Of a DNA stretch of 62,542 bases, positions 16,787-24,942 are shown one piece after another; position 1 is the first letter of the stretch; each line of letters begins with the position of its first letter. A program made the translations under genes and the position numbers. Under the pieces are notes generated by a model that was given only the letters and a program-made list of their open reading frames with translations, searched no databases and was not told the DNA's origin. This stretch comes from Actinomadura livida (GTDB lineage: Bacteria > Actinomycetota > Actinomycetes > Streptosporangiales > Streptosporangiaceae), in the NCBI RefSeq assembly GCF_014648675.1, contig NZ_BMRO01000008.1, forward strand, positions 296,322-358,863, written 5' to 3'.

Positions 16787-17863
16787 ATGGCTGGTCAGTA
16801 CCCCCCACCGCCTCCCCAGGGGCGGCCCCCGGCGCCCCCGTACGGCCGGCCCGTGCCCGGTCCGCCGGGCTACGGTCCGCCGGGCTACGGTCCGCCGGGA
16901 TACGGCCCGCCTCCCCACGGGCCGCCGGGCCGCCCGCCCGTGCGGCCGCCTTATCCGCAGCAGTACCGGTACGTCCCGATGCGCCCGCCGCCGCGCCGCA
17001 GCGCGGGCGGGACGATCGCCGGCATCCTCGGCGCCCTCACGTCGGCGGCCGTCATCGCGATCCTCGGGGCGACGTTCCTCGTCGGGCAGGGCGGGGCCAC
17101 CACCAACCGGCCCCCGATCTCGTCCGGGGGCGGCGGAGGCGGGTCCGCCCGCGAGCAGGCCGTCGGCAGCAAGCTCTACGAGACCGGCGCGCCGGCGCCG
17201 GTGAACTGCCGCGTGCCGGGCATCCAGCCGAGCAGCGCGTCGATGCGCCAGTTCATGAACGTGCTGAGCGACTGCCTCGACAACTCGTGGTCCCAGCAGT
17301 TCCGCAAGGCGGGAATCCGGTTCGACGAGCCCGACCGCGTGTTCTGGGACCAGCCCGGACGCAGCCCCTGCGGCACGTACCCTGCCCCCGGCGCGTCCGC
17401 GTTCTACTGCCCGGCCAACGACACGATGTACGTGGGCGTCCGGCACGTCGTGGAGACCTCGGGCGGTGAGCCGCTCTCCAACTGGGCGGTGTTCGCGCGG
17501 GTCATCGCGCACGAGTACGGCCACCACGTCCAGAACCGGGCCGGGATCCTGCTCTACGGGAACCGGTTGATGGACACCGGCGACATCGATCGGCGCAACG
17601 AGGCGAGCCGCCGCATCGAGCTGCAGGCGCAGTGCTTCGCGGGCGCGTTCCTCGGTACCGAGCGGGTCACGCTCCCGATGACGCAGGACCAGTTCAACGC
17701 CATGATCAGGGACGTGCGCGGCCGCGGCGACGAGCGGCTGCCGCCCGAGAAGCGCGACCACGGCTCGGGACGCCACTACGCGGGCTGGGTCGTCGCCGGC
17801 TACGAGGGGCGGCGGCTGGCCGTCTGCAACACCTGGACGGTGCCGTCTTCCAAGGTCAGCTGA
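16787..17863 (+). CDS. Neutral zinc metallopeptidase (YpfJ-like), membrane anchored
   Basis: 358 residues. The N-terminus (1-60) is Pro/Gly/Tyr-rich with repeated GPPGY units, followed by one membrane helix (about 72-95) and an outside domain. That domain carries the zincin motif HEYGH at 242-246 and the downstream QCFAGAF segment of the YpfJ/neutral zinc metallopeptidase family. It probably acts at the cell surface; the substrate is unknown. It diverges from the DUF2207 gene. No strong SD is visible before the ATG. Confidence 0.85.
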   Translation: MAGQYPPPPPQGRPPAPPYGRPVPGPPGYGPPGYGPPGYGPPPHGPPGRPPVRPPYPQQYRYVPMRPPPRRSAGGTIAGILGALTSAAVIAILGATFLVGQGGATTNRPPISSGGGGGGSAREQAVGSKLYETGAPAPVNCRVPGIQPSSASMRQFMNVLSDCLDNSWSQQFRKAGIRFDEPDRVFWDQPGRSPCGTYPAPGASAFYCPANDTMYVGVRHVVETSGGEPLSNWAVFARVIAHEYGHHVQNRAGILLYGNRLMDTGDIDRRNEASRRIELQAQCFAGAFLGTERVTLPMTQDQFNAMIRDVRGRGDERLPPEKRDHGSGRHYAGWVVAGYEGRRLAVCNTWTVPSSKVS

Positions 17864-17934
17864 GCTTTTCCCCCATTTCGCCCATCCTGTGCGGCGGCAT
17901 GTGAGCGGACTCACCGCCGAGTGCTAGCTAGACT

Positions 17935-17950
17935 GCTTGCAATTGCAAGC
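17935..17950. promoter_or_regulatory. 16-bp perfect palindrome, candidate XRE operator
   Basis: GCTTGCAATTGCAAGC lies 22 nt before the XRE start at 17972, in an otherwise GC-rich spacer. Its position fits autoregulation. Confidence 0.55.
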
Positions 17951-17971
17951 ACCATGACGCAGGGTGGAGAC

Positions 17972-18493
17972 ATGGCAAGTTCGAAGGTCGGCTCCATCGG
18001 GGAGTACATCCGGGAGCAGCGGACGCGGGCGAAGATCTCGCTGCGTCAGCTCGCCGACGTGTCCGGGATATCCAACCCGTACCTGAGCCAGATCGAGCGC
18101 GGGCTGCGCAAGCCGAGCGCCGAGATCCTGCAGCAGATCGCCAAGGGGCTGCGCATCTCGGCCGAGGCGCTGTACGTGCAGGCCGGGATCCTCGAAGACC
18201 GCGAGGCCGACACCGACGTCCAGGCGGCGGTCCGGGACGACCTGCTCCTCACCGAACGGCAGAAGCAGGTCCTGCTCGACATCTACGCCTCGTTCCTCAA
18301 GGAGAACGAGGCGGCGGGCATCTTCCCGGGCGGAGACGCCGAGCCCGAAGTCGGCGGCGACGCGGCCGAGAGCGAGGTGGCCGCACGGGCCGCCGAACGC
18401 GGCCGCGCCGGGCGAGTGCCGGACGCACCGGATGTCCCCGAACGAGCCATGCCAGAGCACACCGAACATGATGGAAAGGAAGAGGTCGGATGA
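17972..18493 (+). CDS. XRE-family regulator (Rv0474-like)
   Basis: 173 residues. The N-terminal HTH (about 5-65) reads IGEYIREQRTRAKISLRQLADVSGISNPYLSQIERG, key parts being LRQLADVSG and YLSQIERG. The C-terminal third is acidic and low in complexity. The gene order XRE, HBHA-like, DUF2516 matches M. tuberculosis Rv0474-Rv0475-Rv0476 (recalled, not searched). ATG 17972 is chosen for the GGTGGA just upstream; an ATG at 17954 is also in frame. The stop overlaps the next start (ATGA). Confidence 0.85.
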   Translation: MASSKVGSIGEYIREQRTRAKISLRQLADVSGISNPYLSQIERGLRKPSAEILQQIAKGLRISAEALYVQAGILEDREADTDVQAAVRDDLLLTERQKQVLLDIYASFLKENEAAGIFPGGDAEPEVGGDAAESEVAARAAERGRAGRVPDAPDVPERAMPEHTEHDGKEEVG

Positions 18494-18981
18494 CGCTGGC
18501 CAGCAATTTCCGCGAGAGCAAGGCCGTGTACGCCGTGGCCGGCGCCGGTGACTTCGCGGTGGAGAAGATCCGCGAGGTCCCGGAGCACGTGACCAAGTAC
18601 CAGGGCCGTGCCCGCGAGACCGCGACGAAGTACCAGGGCGAGGTCCGCGAGACGGTCGACCGCTACCGCGACCAGGTGCGCGGCACCGTCGAGCGCTACC
18701 GCGGCGAGGTCTCCCGCTACCAGGAGCGCGTCGACGCCAAGGACCTGCCCGGCGCGGCCGTCGCCTACGCGACGCACTTCGGCACCCGGGCGGCGGGGTT
18801 CATCGACGAGCTCGCCGAGCGCGGCAAGAAGGTCGTGCACCGCGAGGCCGTCGAGGTGGCCGAGCTGACCGAGGCCGAGGCGAAGCCGGCCGCGGGCGCG
18901 AAGGCCCGCACCTCCCAGGCGCGCAAGCCCGCGCAGGCGAGGACGCAGGCCCGCTCCACCACGAAGAAGAACGGCGCCTGA
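18490..18981 (+). CDS. HBHA-like coiled-coil protein with Lys/Ala-rich tail
   Basis: 163 residues. The N-terminal half is built of about 11-residue helical units (KYQGRARETAT, KYQGEVRETVD, RYRDQVRGTVE, RYRGEVSRYQE), predicting a long coiled coil. The last 40 residues are Lys/Ala/Arg-rich with repeated A-R-K patterns, as in mycobacterial heparin-binding hemagglutinin. In this non-pathogen-like setting the role may be in envelope or polar growth rather than adhesion; that is inference. ATGA overlap with the XRE gene shows one operon. Confidence 0.8.
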   Translation: MTLASNFRESKAVYAVAGAGDFAVEKIREVPEHVTKYQGRARETATKYQGEVRETVDRYRDQVRGTVERYRGEVSRYQERVDAKDLPGAAVAYATHFGTRAAGFIDELAERGKKVVHREAVEVAELTEAEAKPAAGAKARTSQARKPAQARTQARSTTKKNGA

Positions 18982-18998
18982 GCGCGCTTCGATCGGGG

Positions 18999-19030
18999 GC
19001 CCGGCCGGGAACACCCGGCCGGGCTCCTTC
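18999..19030 (+). terminator. Rho-independent-type terminator after the HBHA-like gene
   Basis: An 11-bp perfect stem (18999-19009 with 19014-19024) closes on the loop AACA and is followed by a T/C-rich run. Confidence 0.75.
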
Positions 19031-19175
19031 GTCTTCTCCCACAGGCGGCTCCGTTTTCGCCGGTGGAGGCGGGGCACCGGTCAACGCTGGACGGCGCGCA
19101 TAGGGTTGGGGTAGTCAGACCCCGTGTGCGCGGCGTGGAGCCGCCGTCCGAAACGAGCAGGAGCGCTGATCGCCG

Positions 19176-19535
19176 ATGTCGGGCTTCAATGTCCTGGACT
19201 ACTTCTTCTGGCTGCTGCTGATCATCGCGTTCGTGATGGAGGCGTGGGCGCTGATCGACTCGCTGTCGGTCCCGGAGGGCGCGTACTCCGCCGCGGGCAA
19301 GTGGCGCAAGAAGATGTGGATGATCGTGCTGATCGTCGCGACGGTCGTGGGCGGCGCCCACGCCATCGCGCCCGGGGCGCTCGGCATCAGCCCGATCGGC
19401 CTGCTGATCGGCATCCTCCCGGTCGCCGCGTTCATCGCCGCCGCGATCTACCTCGCCGACGTCCGCCCGGCGGTCGCGCCCTACAAGAAGAAGAACGGCC
19501 GCGGTGACCGATCGGGTCCCTACGGCCCCTGGTGA
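19176..19535 (+). CDS. DUF2516 small membrane protein
   Basis: 119 residues with three hydrophobic helices: WLLLIIAFVMEAWALIDSL at the N-terminus, MIVLIVATVVGGAHAI, then IGLLIGILPVAAFIAAAIYLAD. The end is basic. It matches actinobacterial DUF2516 proteins, which sit next to HBHA genes in mycobacteria (Rv0476, recalled). The function is unknown. A terminator and about 150 nt separate it from the HBHA-like gene, so it probably has its own promoter. Confidence 0.8.
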   Translation: MSGFNVLDYFFWLLLIIAFVMEAWALIDSLSVPEGAYSAAGKWRKKMWMIVLIVATVVGGAHAIAPGALGISPIGLLIGILPVAAFIAAAIYLADVRPAVAPYKKKNGRGDRSGPYGPW

Positions 19536-19539
19536 TCCC

Positions 19540-19545
19540 TAGGGT
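19540..19545 (+). promoter_or_regulatory. -10 box, leaderless AlaX gene
   Basis: TAGGGT is followed by 6 nt and the ATG at 19552. Confidence 0.45.
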
Positions 19546-19551
19546 GAGCGC

Positions 19552-20283
19552 ATGAGCGAGGTTCATGGGCGAACGACCCGGCTGGAACTGGACGACCAGG
19601 CACTGCGCGAATGGGAGGCCGTCGTCCTCGACGCGGGCCCCGAGGGGATCGTCCTCGACAGGTCGGCGTTCTATCCGGGCGGCGGGGGCCAGCCGCCGGA
19701 CCACGGGGTCCTGCTGTGGCAGGGCGTGCAGACCCGCGTCGCCGGGGTGCGCAAGGGCGACGACCTGGAGCTGATCCCGGTGGAGGGCGATCCCGTCCCG
19801 CCGGTCGGCACCGTCGTGCGGGGCGCCGTAGAGGACGACCGCCGCACCGCGCTGATGCGCACCCACTCCGGCCTGCACCTGCTGTGCGGGGTGGTCTTCC
19901 GCGACTACGGCTGCCTCGTCACCGGCGGAAATATGGAGCCGCTGACCGCACGCATGGATTTCGACCTGCGCGAGGTCCCGTCCGGCTTCAAGCAGGCCGT
20001 CGAGGACGCGTGCAACGCCGAGGTCGAGGCCGACCGGCGCATCGACATCAAGACGCTCCCGCGGGCCGAGGCGTTCGAGATCCCCGACATCATCCGGACG
20101 GCGACGAACCTGGTGCCGCCCGAGGTGCAGGACGTCCGCATCGTGGACATCGTCGGACTCGACACGCAGGCGGACGGCGGCACCCACGTCGGCTCCACCA
20201 AGCAGATCGGCCGCATCCGGGTCGCGAAGGTCGAGAACAAGGGCCGCGGCTTCCGCCGCATCCGCCTCAAGATCGAGGACTAG
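19552..20283 (+). CDS. AlaX-type alanyl-tRNA editing protein
   Basis: 243 residues. The family blocks are present: FYPGGGGQPPDHG near 42, the zinc motif His105-x3-His109 (HSGLH), and ADGGTHV near 207. In AlaRS editing domains the third zinc ligand is Cys in CxxxH; here it is Asp208-x3-His212. AlaX proteins hydrolyse Ser- or Gly-tRNA(Ala) in trans. The length is that of a type II AlaX. The message is probably leaderless. Confidence 0.88.
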   Translation: MSEVHGRTTRLELDDQALREWEAVVLDAGPEGIVLDRSAFYPGGGGQPPDHGVLLWQGVQTRVAGVRKGDDLELIPVEGDPVPPVGTVVRGAVEDDRRTALMRTHSGLHLLCGVVFRDYGCLVTGGNMEPLTARMDFDLREVPSGFKQAVEDACNAEVEADRRIDIKTLPRAEAFEIPDIIRTATNLVPPEVQDVRIVDIVGLDTQADGGTHVGSTKQIGRIRVAKVENKGRGFRRIRLKIED

Positions 20284-20285
20284 CG

Positions 20286-20930
20286 CTAGAGCGACGGCCG
20301 GGTGAGGGCGTCGACCGAGGCGAGGCCGCGCTCCACGATGTCGACGGCCCGGTCGAGGGCCCTGCGCATCGACAGCGGGTCGTAGCCCTCGCGGCGGCAG
20401 TGCGCGACGACCGCCTGCATCCCGCCGATCGCCATGCCGGACGCGGCCACGGCGTCGACCTCCGCGAGGTCGGGGCACAGGTCGCGCAGCAGGGCCTCGA
20501 TCTGCTCCTGGGTGTTCATCATCCGGTGCAGCGCCTGCGCCCGCAGGCCGGGCCGCTCCTGGATCAGGGCGATCTGCACGGCCCCGTACTCGCCGTGCTC
20601 GGCGACGAGCGCCTCCAGGACGTCGATGACGCTGCGCCGGATCGTCTCCATCGGCGTCTCGCCCGGCGTGCGGCGCAGCTGCTCGGACACCTCGGCGAGC
20701 CGGTCGTCGATCTCCGCGAAGACCACGTCCTCCTTGGACGGGAAGTAGCTGAAGAACGTGCGGGGCGACACGTCGGCCGCGGCGGCGATCTCCGCGATCG
20801 TGGTCTCCTCGTAGCCGCGCTCGGCGAACAGCCGCAGCGCGGCGGTCGCGATGGCCTGCCGGGTGCGCTGCTTCTTGCGCTCGCGCAGGCCCGCCGGCGC
20901 GGGATCGTGCTCGTCGGCCGTGCCCTGCAT
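20286..20930 (-). CDS. TetR family regulator next to MMPL exporter
   Basis: 214 residues. The HTH (about 20-65) reads RQAIATAALRLFAERGYEETTIAEIAAAADVSPRTFFSYFPSKEDVVF, recognisable by FAERGYEETT and FFSYFPSKED. A C-terminal ligand domain follows. It diverges from an MMPL transporter with two TGCA-box palindromes between, so it most likely represses that gene and itself. TAACGT (20938-20943) lies 7 nt upstream of the ATG at 20930, suggesting a leaderless message. Confidence 0.87.
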   Translation of the reverse strand: MQGTADEHDPAPAGLRERKKQRTRQAIATAALRLFAERGYEETTIAEIAAAADVSPRTFFSYFPSKEDVVFAEIDDRLAEVSEQLRRTPGETPMETIRRSVIDVLEALVAEHGEYGAVQIALIQERPGLRAQALHRMMNTQEQIEALLRDLCPDLAEVDAVAASGMAIGGMQAVVAHCRREGYDPLSMRRALDRAVDIVERGLASVDALTRPSL

Positions 20931-20950
20931 GTGACGGACGTTACCACGAC

Positions 20951-20979
20951 TGCAAAGTTGCATCGGTTGCAAAAGTGCA
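20951..20979. promoter_or_regulatory. Tandem TGCA palindromes, candidate TetR operators
   Basis: TGCAAAGTTGCA (20951-20962) and TGCAAAAGTGCA (20968-20979) have the form TGCA-N4-TGCA and start 17 bp apart. They lie between the divergent TetR and MMPL starts and next to the TetR -10 box. Confidence 0.6.
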
Positions 20980-21002
20980 TGCAATAGGTGTTCTCTGCGA
21001 GT

Positions 21003-23384
21003 ATGGGGCGATTCGCGGAGCGCGGCACGGCGGGGCGGTCGGACGAATCCGGCAGGATCGCGCGGTTCCTGGGCGAACTCGGCCGGTTCTGCGTGCGGCG
21101 GCGGCGCGCGGTCTTCGAGCTGTGGGTCGTCGCGATCCTCGGCGCCGGCGTGCTCGGCATCATGCACGGCGGCATGTTCGTCCAGCAGAGCTCCCTGCCC
21201 GGCACCGAGACCCAGCTCGCCCTCGACTCGCTCGCCGAGGACTTCCCGGCGATGACCGGGCCGACCTCCACCGTCGTCTTCCACGAGACTCCTAGGGCCG
21301 GCCCCGCGGACTGGCGCGTCGCCCTCGCCATCGGCGAGTCGATCGACAACATCTCCAGGCTCGACCGGGTCGCGTTCGTCGAGAACCCCTACGTCCAGGG
21401 GATGGGCGGGCTGAAGTCGGACGACGCGGTCGTCGTCCGGCTCAACTACGTCGGGACGATGAGCGACGTCAGCAAGGCCGACCTCGACGAGCTGAACGAG
21501 GCCGTCGAACCGGCGCGGATGGCCGGGGCGGACGTCAAGTTCGGCGGGATCGTCTCGATGCTCCTCACCCAGCCGGAAGGCGGCTGGCAGGAGGGCGCCG
21601 GGATGCTGCTGGCCATGGTCGTGCTGCTGCTCGCATTCGGGTCGTACTTCGCGGCGGGCATCCCGATCCTGGTGTCGCTCTGCGCGCTGGCCGTCTCGTA
21701 CTCGCTGATCCATTTCCTGGCGTCGATGTTCGAGCTCGCGCCGACCGCGCCGATGGCCGCCGCGATGCTGGGCATCGGCGCCGGGATCGACTACGCGCTG
21801 TTCGTCGTCACCCGCTACCGGCAGCAGCTCGCCGAGGGCGACGACGTCGAGACGGCGGTCGGGCGCGCGATGGCGCACGCCGGGCACGCCGTGGTCTTCG
21901 CCGGCGGCACCGTCGTGTTCGCGATCTGCGGGCTGTTCCTCTCCGGGATCGCGTTCGTCGGGAGGATCGGCATCACCACTGCCCTGGCCGTCACCATGAT
22001 GGTCGTCGCCGCGCTGACCCTGCTGCCCGCCATCCTGGGGTCGCTGGGGGAGCGCATCGACCGGTACAAGCTGCCCCGCACCCGGCCGGACCGCAGCTCG
22101 CAGCGGTGGATGACGTGGGGACGCCACGTGGACCGCAACGCCTGGCCGTACGCGATCGTCGCGACGCTCGTCCTGCTGGCCCTGTCGGTGCCGACGCTCA
22201 GCCTGCGGTTCGGGGTGATGGCCGACAGCATGGCGTCGCCCGAGATGGAGTCCCGGCAGGCGTACGACATCGTCGCCGAGGAGTTCGGCGCCGGGCATTT
22301 CAGCCCGTTCGTGGTCGTCGCGAAGGTGCAGGAGAAGGGGGAGCGGGAGAAGCCCGAAAGGGCGGTCCCCACGGTCGACGGGATGCAGGGGCTGGCCGGC
22401 CTGACGGGACCCGCCGCTCCGCAGGCGACGTCGTCCCCGTCCCCACCGGCCGAGGAGTCCCGCCCGAAGGGCGCCCCGGACCCGGACAAGAAGCCCGACG
22501 AGCGGGCGGTCCTCCTCGGGCAGGAGCTGCAACGCGTCCTGTCCGAGGCGCCCGGTGTCGTCCTCGCCGGCGAACCCGTGGTGACCGGGACGACCGCCGT
22601 CGTGCGGGTCACCCCGCGGGACGCGCCGCACGCCGAGACGACCACCGACCTCGTCCACCGGCTGCGGAACGTGGAGCTGGCCCAGGTACGGGCGGACAAC
22701 CCCGGGGCGGACATCTACCTCGGCGGCGAGAACCCCGCGATCATCGACATCGCCGAGACGGTCGGGGACCGCATGCCGACCGTCGTCGTCGCGGTCGTGA
22801 GCGTCGCGCTGCTGCTCCTCGTCATCGCCTTCCGGTCGGTCATCGTCCCGATCAAGGCCGCGCTGATGAACCTGCTGTCGATCGGGGCGTCCTTCGGCGT
22901 CGTCACGGCGGTCTTCCAGTGGGGTTGGGGGGTCGGGCTGCTGGGCCTGGACCAGGCCATCCCGATCATGTCGTTCGTGCCGCTGTTCATGTTCGCCCTG
23001 GTCTTCGGGCTGTCCATGGACTACGAGGTGTTCCTGCTGTCCAGGATCAAGGAGGAGTACGACCGGACGGGCGACCCGCACGAGTCCGTCGCGATCGGCA
23101 TCGGGGCCACCGCGCGGCTGATCAGCTGCGCCGCGCTCATCATGATCTTCGTGTTCGCCAGCTTCGTCCCGCAGCCCGACCCCACGATCAAGATGATGGC
23201 CCTCGGCCTCGCGGTCGCCGTCGCGGTGGACGCCACGATCGTCCGTCTCGTCCTCGTGCCCGCACTGATGAGCCTGCTCGGCCACGCCAACTGGTGGTGG
23301 CCCGGCCGAGGCCGCCCCACCCCGCCACCGCCACCGGCCCCGGAGCCGGACGCCGAGCAGCTGGCGCTGGAGCTAACGCGCTGA
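21003..23384 (+). CDS. MMPL family RND transporter
   Basis: 793 residues with twelve membrane helices in two halves. Each half has the MMPL proton-relay Asp-Tyr pair: GIGAGIDYALFVVTRY near residue 260 and FGLSMDYEVFLLSRIKEEY near 675. Residues about 440-500 in the second outer domain form a Pro/Glu/Lys-rich insertion. Such pumps export lipids, siderophores or drugs; the substrate is unknown. The start is uncertain: ATG 21003 has no SD and a GTG at 20988 is in frame. The 3' end overlaps the next TetR gene by 12 bp. Confidence 0.88.
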   Translation: MGRFAERGTAGRSDESGRIARFLGELGRFCVRRRRAVFELWVVAILGAGVLGIMHGGMFVQQSSLPGTETQLALDSLAEDFPAMTGPTSTVVFHETPRAGPADWRVALAIGESIDNISRLDRVAFVENPYVQGMGGLKSDDAVVVRLNYVGTMSDVSKADLDELNEAVEPARMAGADVKFGGIVSMLLTQPEGGWQEGAGMLLAMVVLLLAFGSYFAAGIPILVSLCALAVSYSLIHFLASMFELAPTAPMAAAMLGIGAGIDYALFVVTRYRQQLAEGDDVETAVGRAMAHAGHAVVFAGGTVVFAICGLFLSGIAFVGRIGITTALAVTMMVVAALTLLPAILGSLGERIDRYKLPRTRPDRSSQRWMTWGRHVDRNAWPYAIVATLVLLALSVPTLSLRFGVMADSMASPEMESRQAYDIVAEEFGAGHFSPFVVVAKVQEKGEREKPERAVPTVDGMQGLAGLTGPAAPQATSSPSPPAEESRPKGAPDPDKKPDERAVLLGQELQRVLSEAPGVVLAGEPVVTGTTAVVRVTPRDAPHAETTTDLVHRLRNVELAQVRADNPGADIYLGGENPAIIDIAETVGDRMPTVVVAVVSVALLLLVIAFRSVIVPIKAALMNLLSIGASFGVVTAVFQWGWGVGLLGLDQAIPIMSFVPLFMFALVFGLSMDYEVFLLSRIKEEYDRTGDPHESVAIGIGATARLISCAALIMIFVFASFVPQPDPTIKMMALGLAVAVAVDATIVRLVLVPALMSLLGHANWWWPGRGRPTPPPPPAPEPDAEQLALELTR

Positions 23385-24026
23385 CCCGCCCTCCCCGGCG
23401 GTGCCGTCCAGCAACTGGGTGCGGAGCGTGCCGTACACCCACCGCTCCCACCGGTCCGGCGGCCACCCGCGGTCGCGGGTCAGGACGAGGAAGAGCTCCG
23501 GGCTGAGCAGGCCGTAGAGGACGTCCGCCGCCTCGCCGGCGGTGACCGACGCGCGGGCGCCCGGCTTCCCGGTCAGCGACTCGGCGGCCGTCGCGATCAC
23601 CGTGTACCGGGGGTCGTCCCGTTCCGGCCACATCTCCCTGATCTCCGGGTTGGTCGCCGCCGCGGCCCGCACCATCTCGTTGACGGCCGCGACGCGCTCC
23701 AGCGTCCCGCGGGTGCCGGCGACCAGCGCGGCCAGCGCCGCCTCGGCGGTGGCCGCCTCCGTGACCTCCGCGAACCACGCCCGGCCCAGCGTCGGGACGG
23801 GCTCGTCGTCGCCCGCGATCGCGACGTCGACCAGCGCCTTGAGCAGCGCGGGCTTGTTCCGGAAGACGAAGTAGATCGTCTGCACCGCCACGCCCGCCCG
23901 GTCGGCGATCTCCTGGAGCTTCGTCGCCCCGTACCCCTGCTCGACGAAGAGCGCGCCGGCCGCGTCGATGATCCGCCGCCGCGTCTCCCGGGACTTCTCG
24001 TCCCGCCGCCGCTTGACCTCAGCCAT
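23373..24026 (-). CDS. TetR family regulator of a methyltransferase
   Basis: 217 residues. The HTH (about 12-60) contains RRIIDAAGALFVEQGYGATKLQEIADRAGVAVQTIYFVFRNK, recognisable by FVEQGYGATK and VQTIYFVFRNK. It diverges from a SAM methyltransferase with 64 nt between starts. A 19-bp imperfect palindrome there is a candidate operator. TAAGCT (24033-24038) lies 6 nt upstream of the ATG at 24026. Confidence 0.87.
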   Translation of the reverse strand: MAEVKRRRDEKSRETRRRIIDAAGALFVEQGYGATKLQEIADRAGVAVQTIYFVFRNKPALLKALVDVAIAGDDEPVPTLGRAWFAEVTEAATAEAALAALVAGTRGTLERVAAVNEMVRAAAATNPEIREMWPERDDPRYTVIATAAESLTGKPGARASVTAGEAADVLYGLLSPELFLVLTRDRGWPPDRWERWVYGTLRTQLLDGTAGEGGSAR

Positions 24027-24040
24027 GGTTGGAGCTTATA

Positions 24041-24059
24041 TCTAAAGTTCGACTCTAGA
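24041..24059. promoter_or_regulatory. 19-bp imperfect palindrome, candidate TetR operator
   Basis: TCTAAAGTTCGACTCTAGA matches its reverse complement at 16 of 19 positions. It lies in an AT-rich pocket between divergent starts and beside the TetR -10 box. Confidence 0.5.
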
Positions 24060-24090
24060 GGTGAGATCTAGTGAAATGAGGGAGTGGGAC

Positions 24091-24927
24091 ATGCAAGGCA
24101 TCGTGAACCGGCAGCAGGCGGAGGCATGGAACGGGTGGGAGGGGGCGCACTGGGCCGAGCACCCGGAGCTCTACAACGGGATGATGGGCGAGTTCAACGC
24201 GCCGCTGTTCGCCGCCGCGGGTGTCGCGTCCCGCGACCGGGTCCTCGACGTCGGCTGCGGAACCGGCCAGACGACGCTGCTCGCCGCGCGGCGCGCCCAC
24301 GACGGCAACGTCGTCGGAATCGACCTCTCGGCCCCGATGCTGGAGCGCGCCCGCCGCGACGCCGCCGCCGAGGGCATCGGGAACGTCGCCTTCGAGCAGG
24401 GCGACGCGCAGGTGCATCCGTTCCCCGACGGCGGGTTCGACGTCGTCCTCAGCCGCGGCGGCGTCATGTTCTTCACCGACCACGTCGCGGCCTTCGCCAA
24501 CCTCAGGCGGGCGCTCGCACCGGACGGCCGGCTGGCGGTCCTCGGCCCGCGGCCGGGCGGCCCGGACACCGCCTACGCCCGCGCCACCGCCGCGCTCTCG
24601 CCGTTCCTGCGCGAGGCGTCCCCCGCCGCGACGGGCATGGGATCGCTGCTCGACCCCGCCCGCATCCGGGAGGTGCTCGCGGCCGCGGGGTTCACCGGCA
24701 TCGACGTGACCGCGGTCGACGCCCCCATGACGTTCGGCGCCGACGCGGCGGCCGCCGCCGACTTCCTCTTCTCCATGGGCCCGACCCGCCACAACCTGCG
24801 CGACGTGGACGCGGCGTCCATCGCCCGCATACGCGGAGAAGTGCAGGACGCCCTGACGGAGTTCGAGACCCCGGACGGCGTCCGCATCCCAGGCGGGGTC
24901 TGGCTGACCACCGCGTCCCCGGCCTAG
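24091..24927 (+). CDS. Class I SAM-dependent methyltransferase
   Basis: 278 residues. SAM motif I is VLDVGCGTGQTTLLAA (about 51-66). Post-I is VVGIDLSAPMLERAR and motif II is FDVVLSRGGVMFF. It is clearly paralogous to the methyltransferase at 39191-40018: both share AWNG.EG.HWA, GDAQV.PF and VAAF.N.RRAL. The substrate is unknown. The ATG at 24091 is chosen for GGGAG upstream; in-frame codons at 24061 and 24076 are less likely. Confidence 0.85.
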   Translation: MQGIVNRQQAEAWNGWEGAHWAEHPELYNGMMGEFNAPLFAAAGVASRDRVLDVGCGTGQTTLLAARRAHDGNVVGIDLSAPMLERARRDAAAEGIGNVAFEQGDAQVHPFPDGGFDVVLSRGGVMFFTDHVAAFANLRRALAPDGRLAVLGPRPGGPDTAYARATAALSPFLREASPAATGMGSLLDPARIREVLAAAGFTGIDVTAVDAPMTFGADAAAAADFLFSMGPTRHNLRDVDAASIARIRGEVQDALTEFETPDGVRIPGGVWLTTASPA

Positions 24928-24942
24928 CCCGGTACGGGGCGG

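Noticed and set aside
16787..16960. CRISPR-like repeat
   Set aside because: The short repeats encode GPPGY units in frame; no spacers.
20286..23285. 999-codon open frame covering TetR plus antisense of the MMPL gene
   Set aside because: Only the last 214 codons look like a protein (TetR); the rest is the shadow of MMPL.
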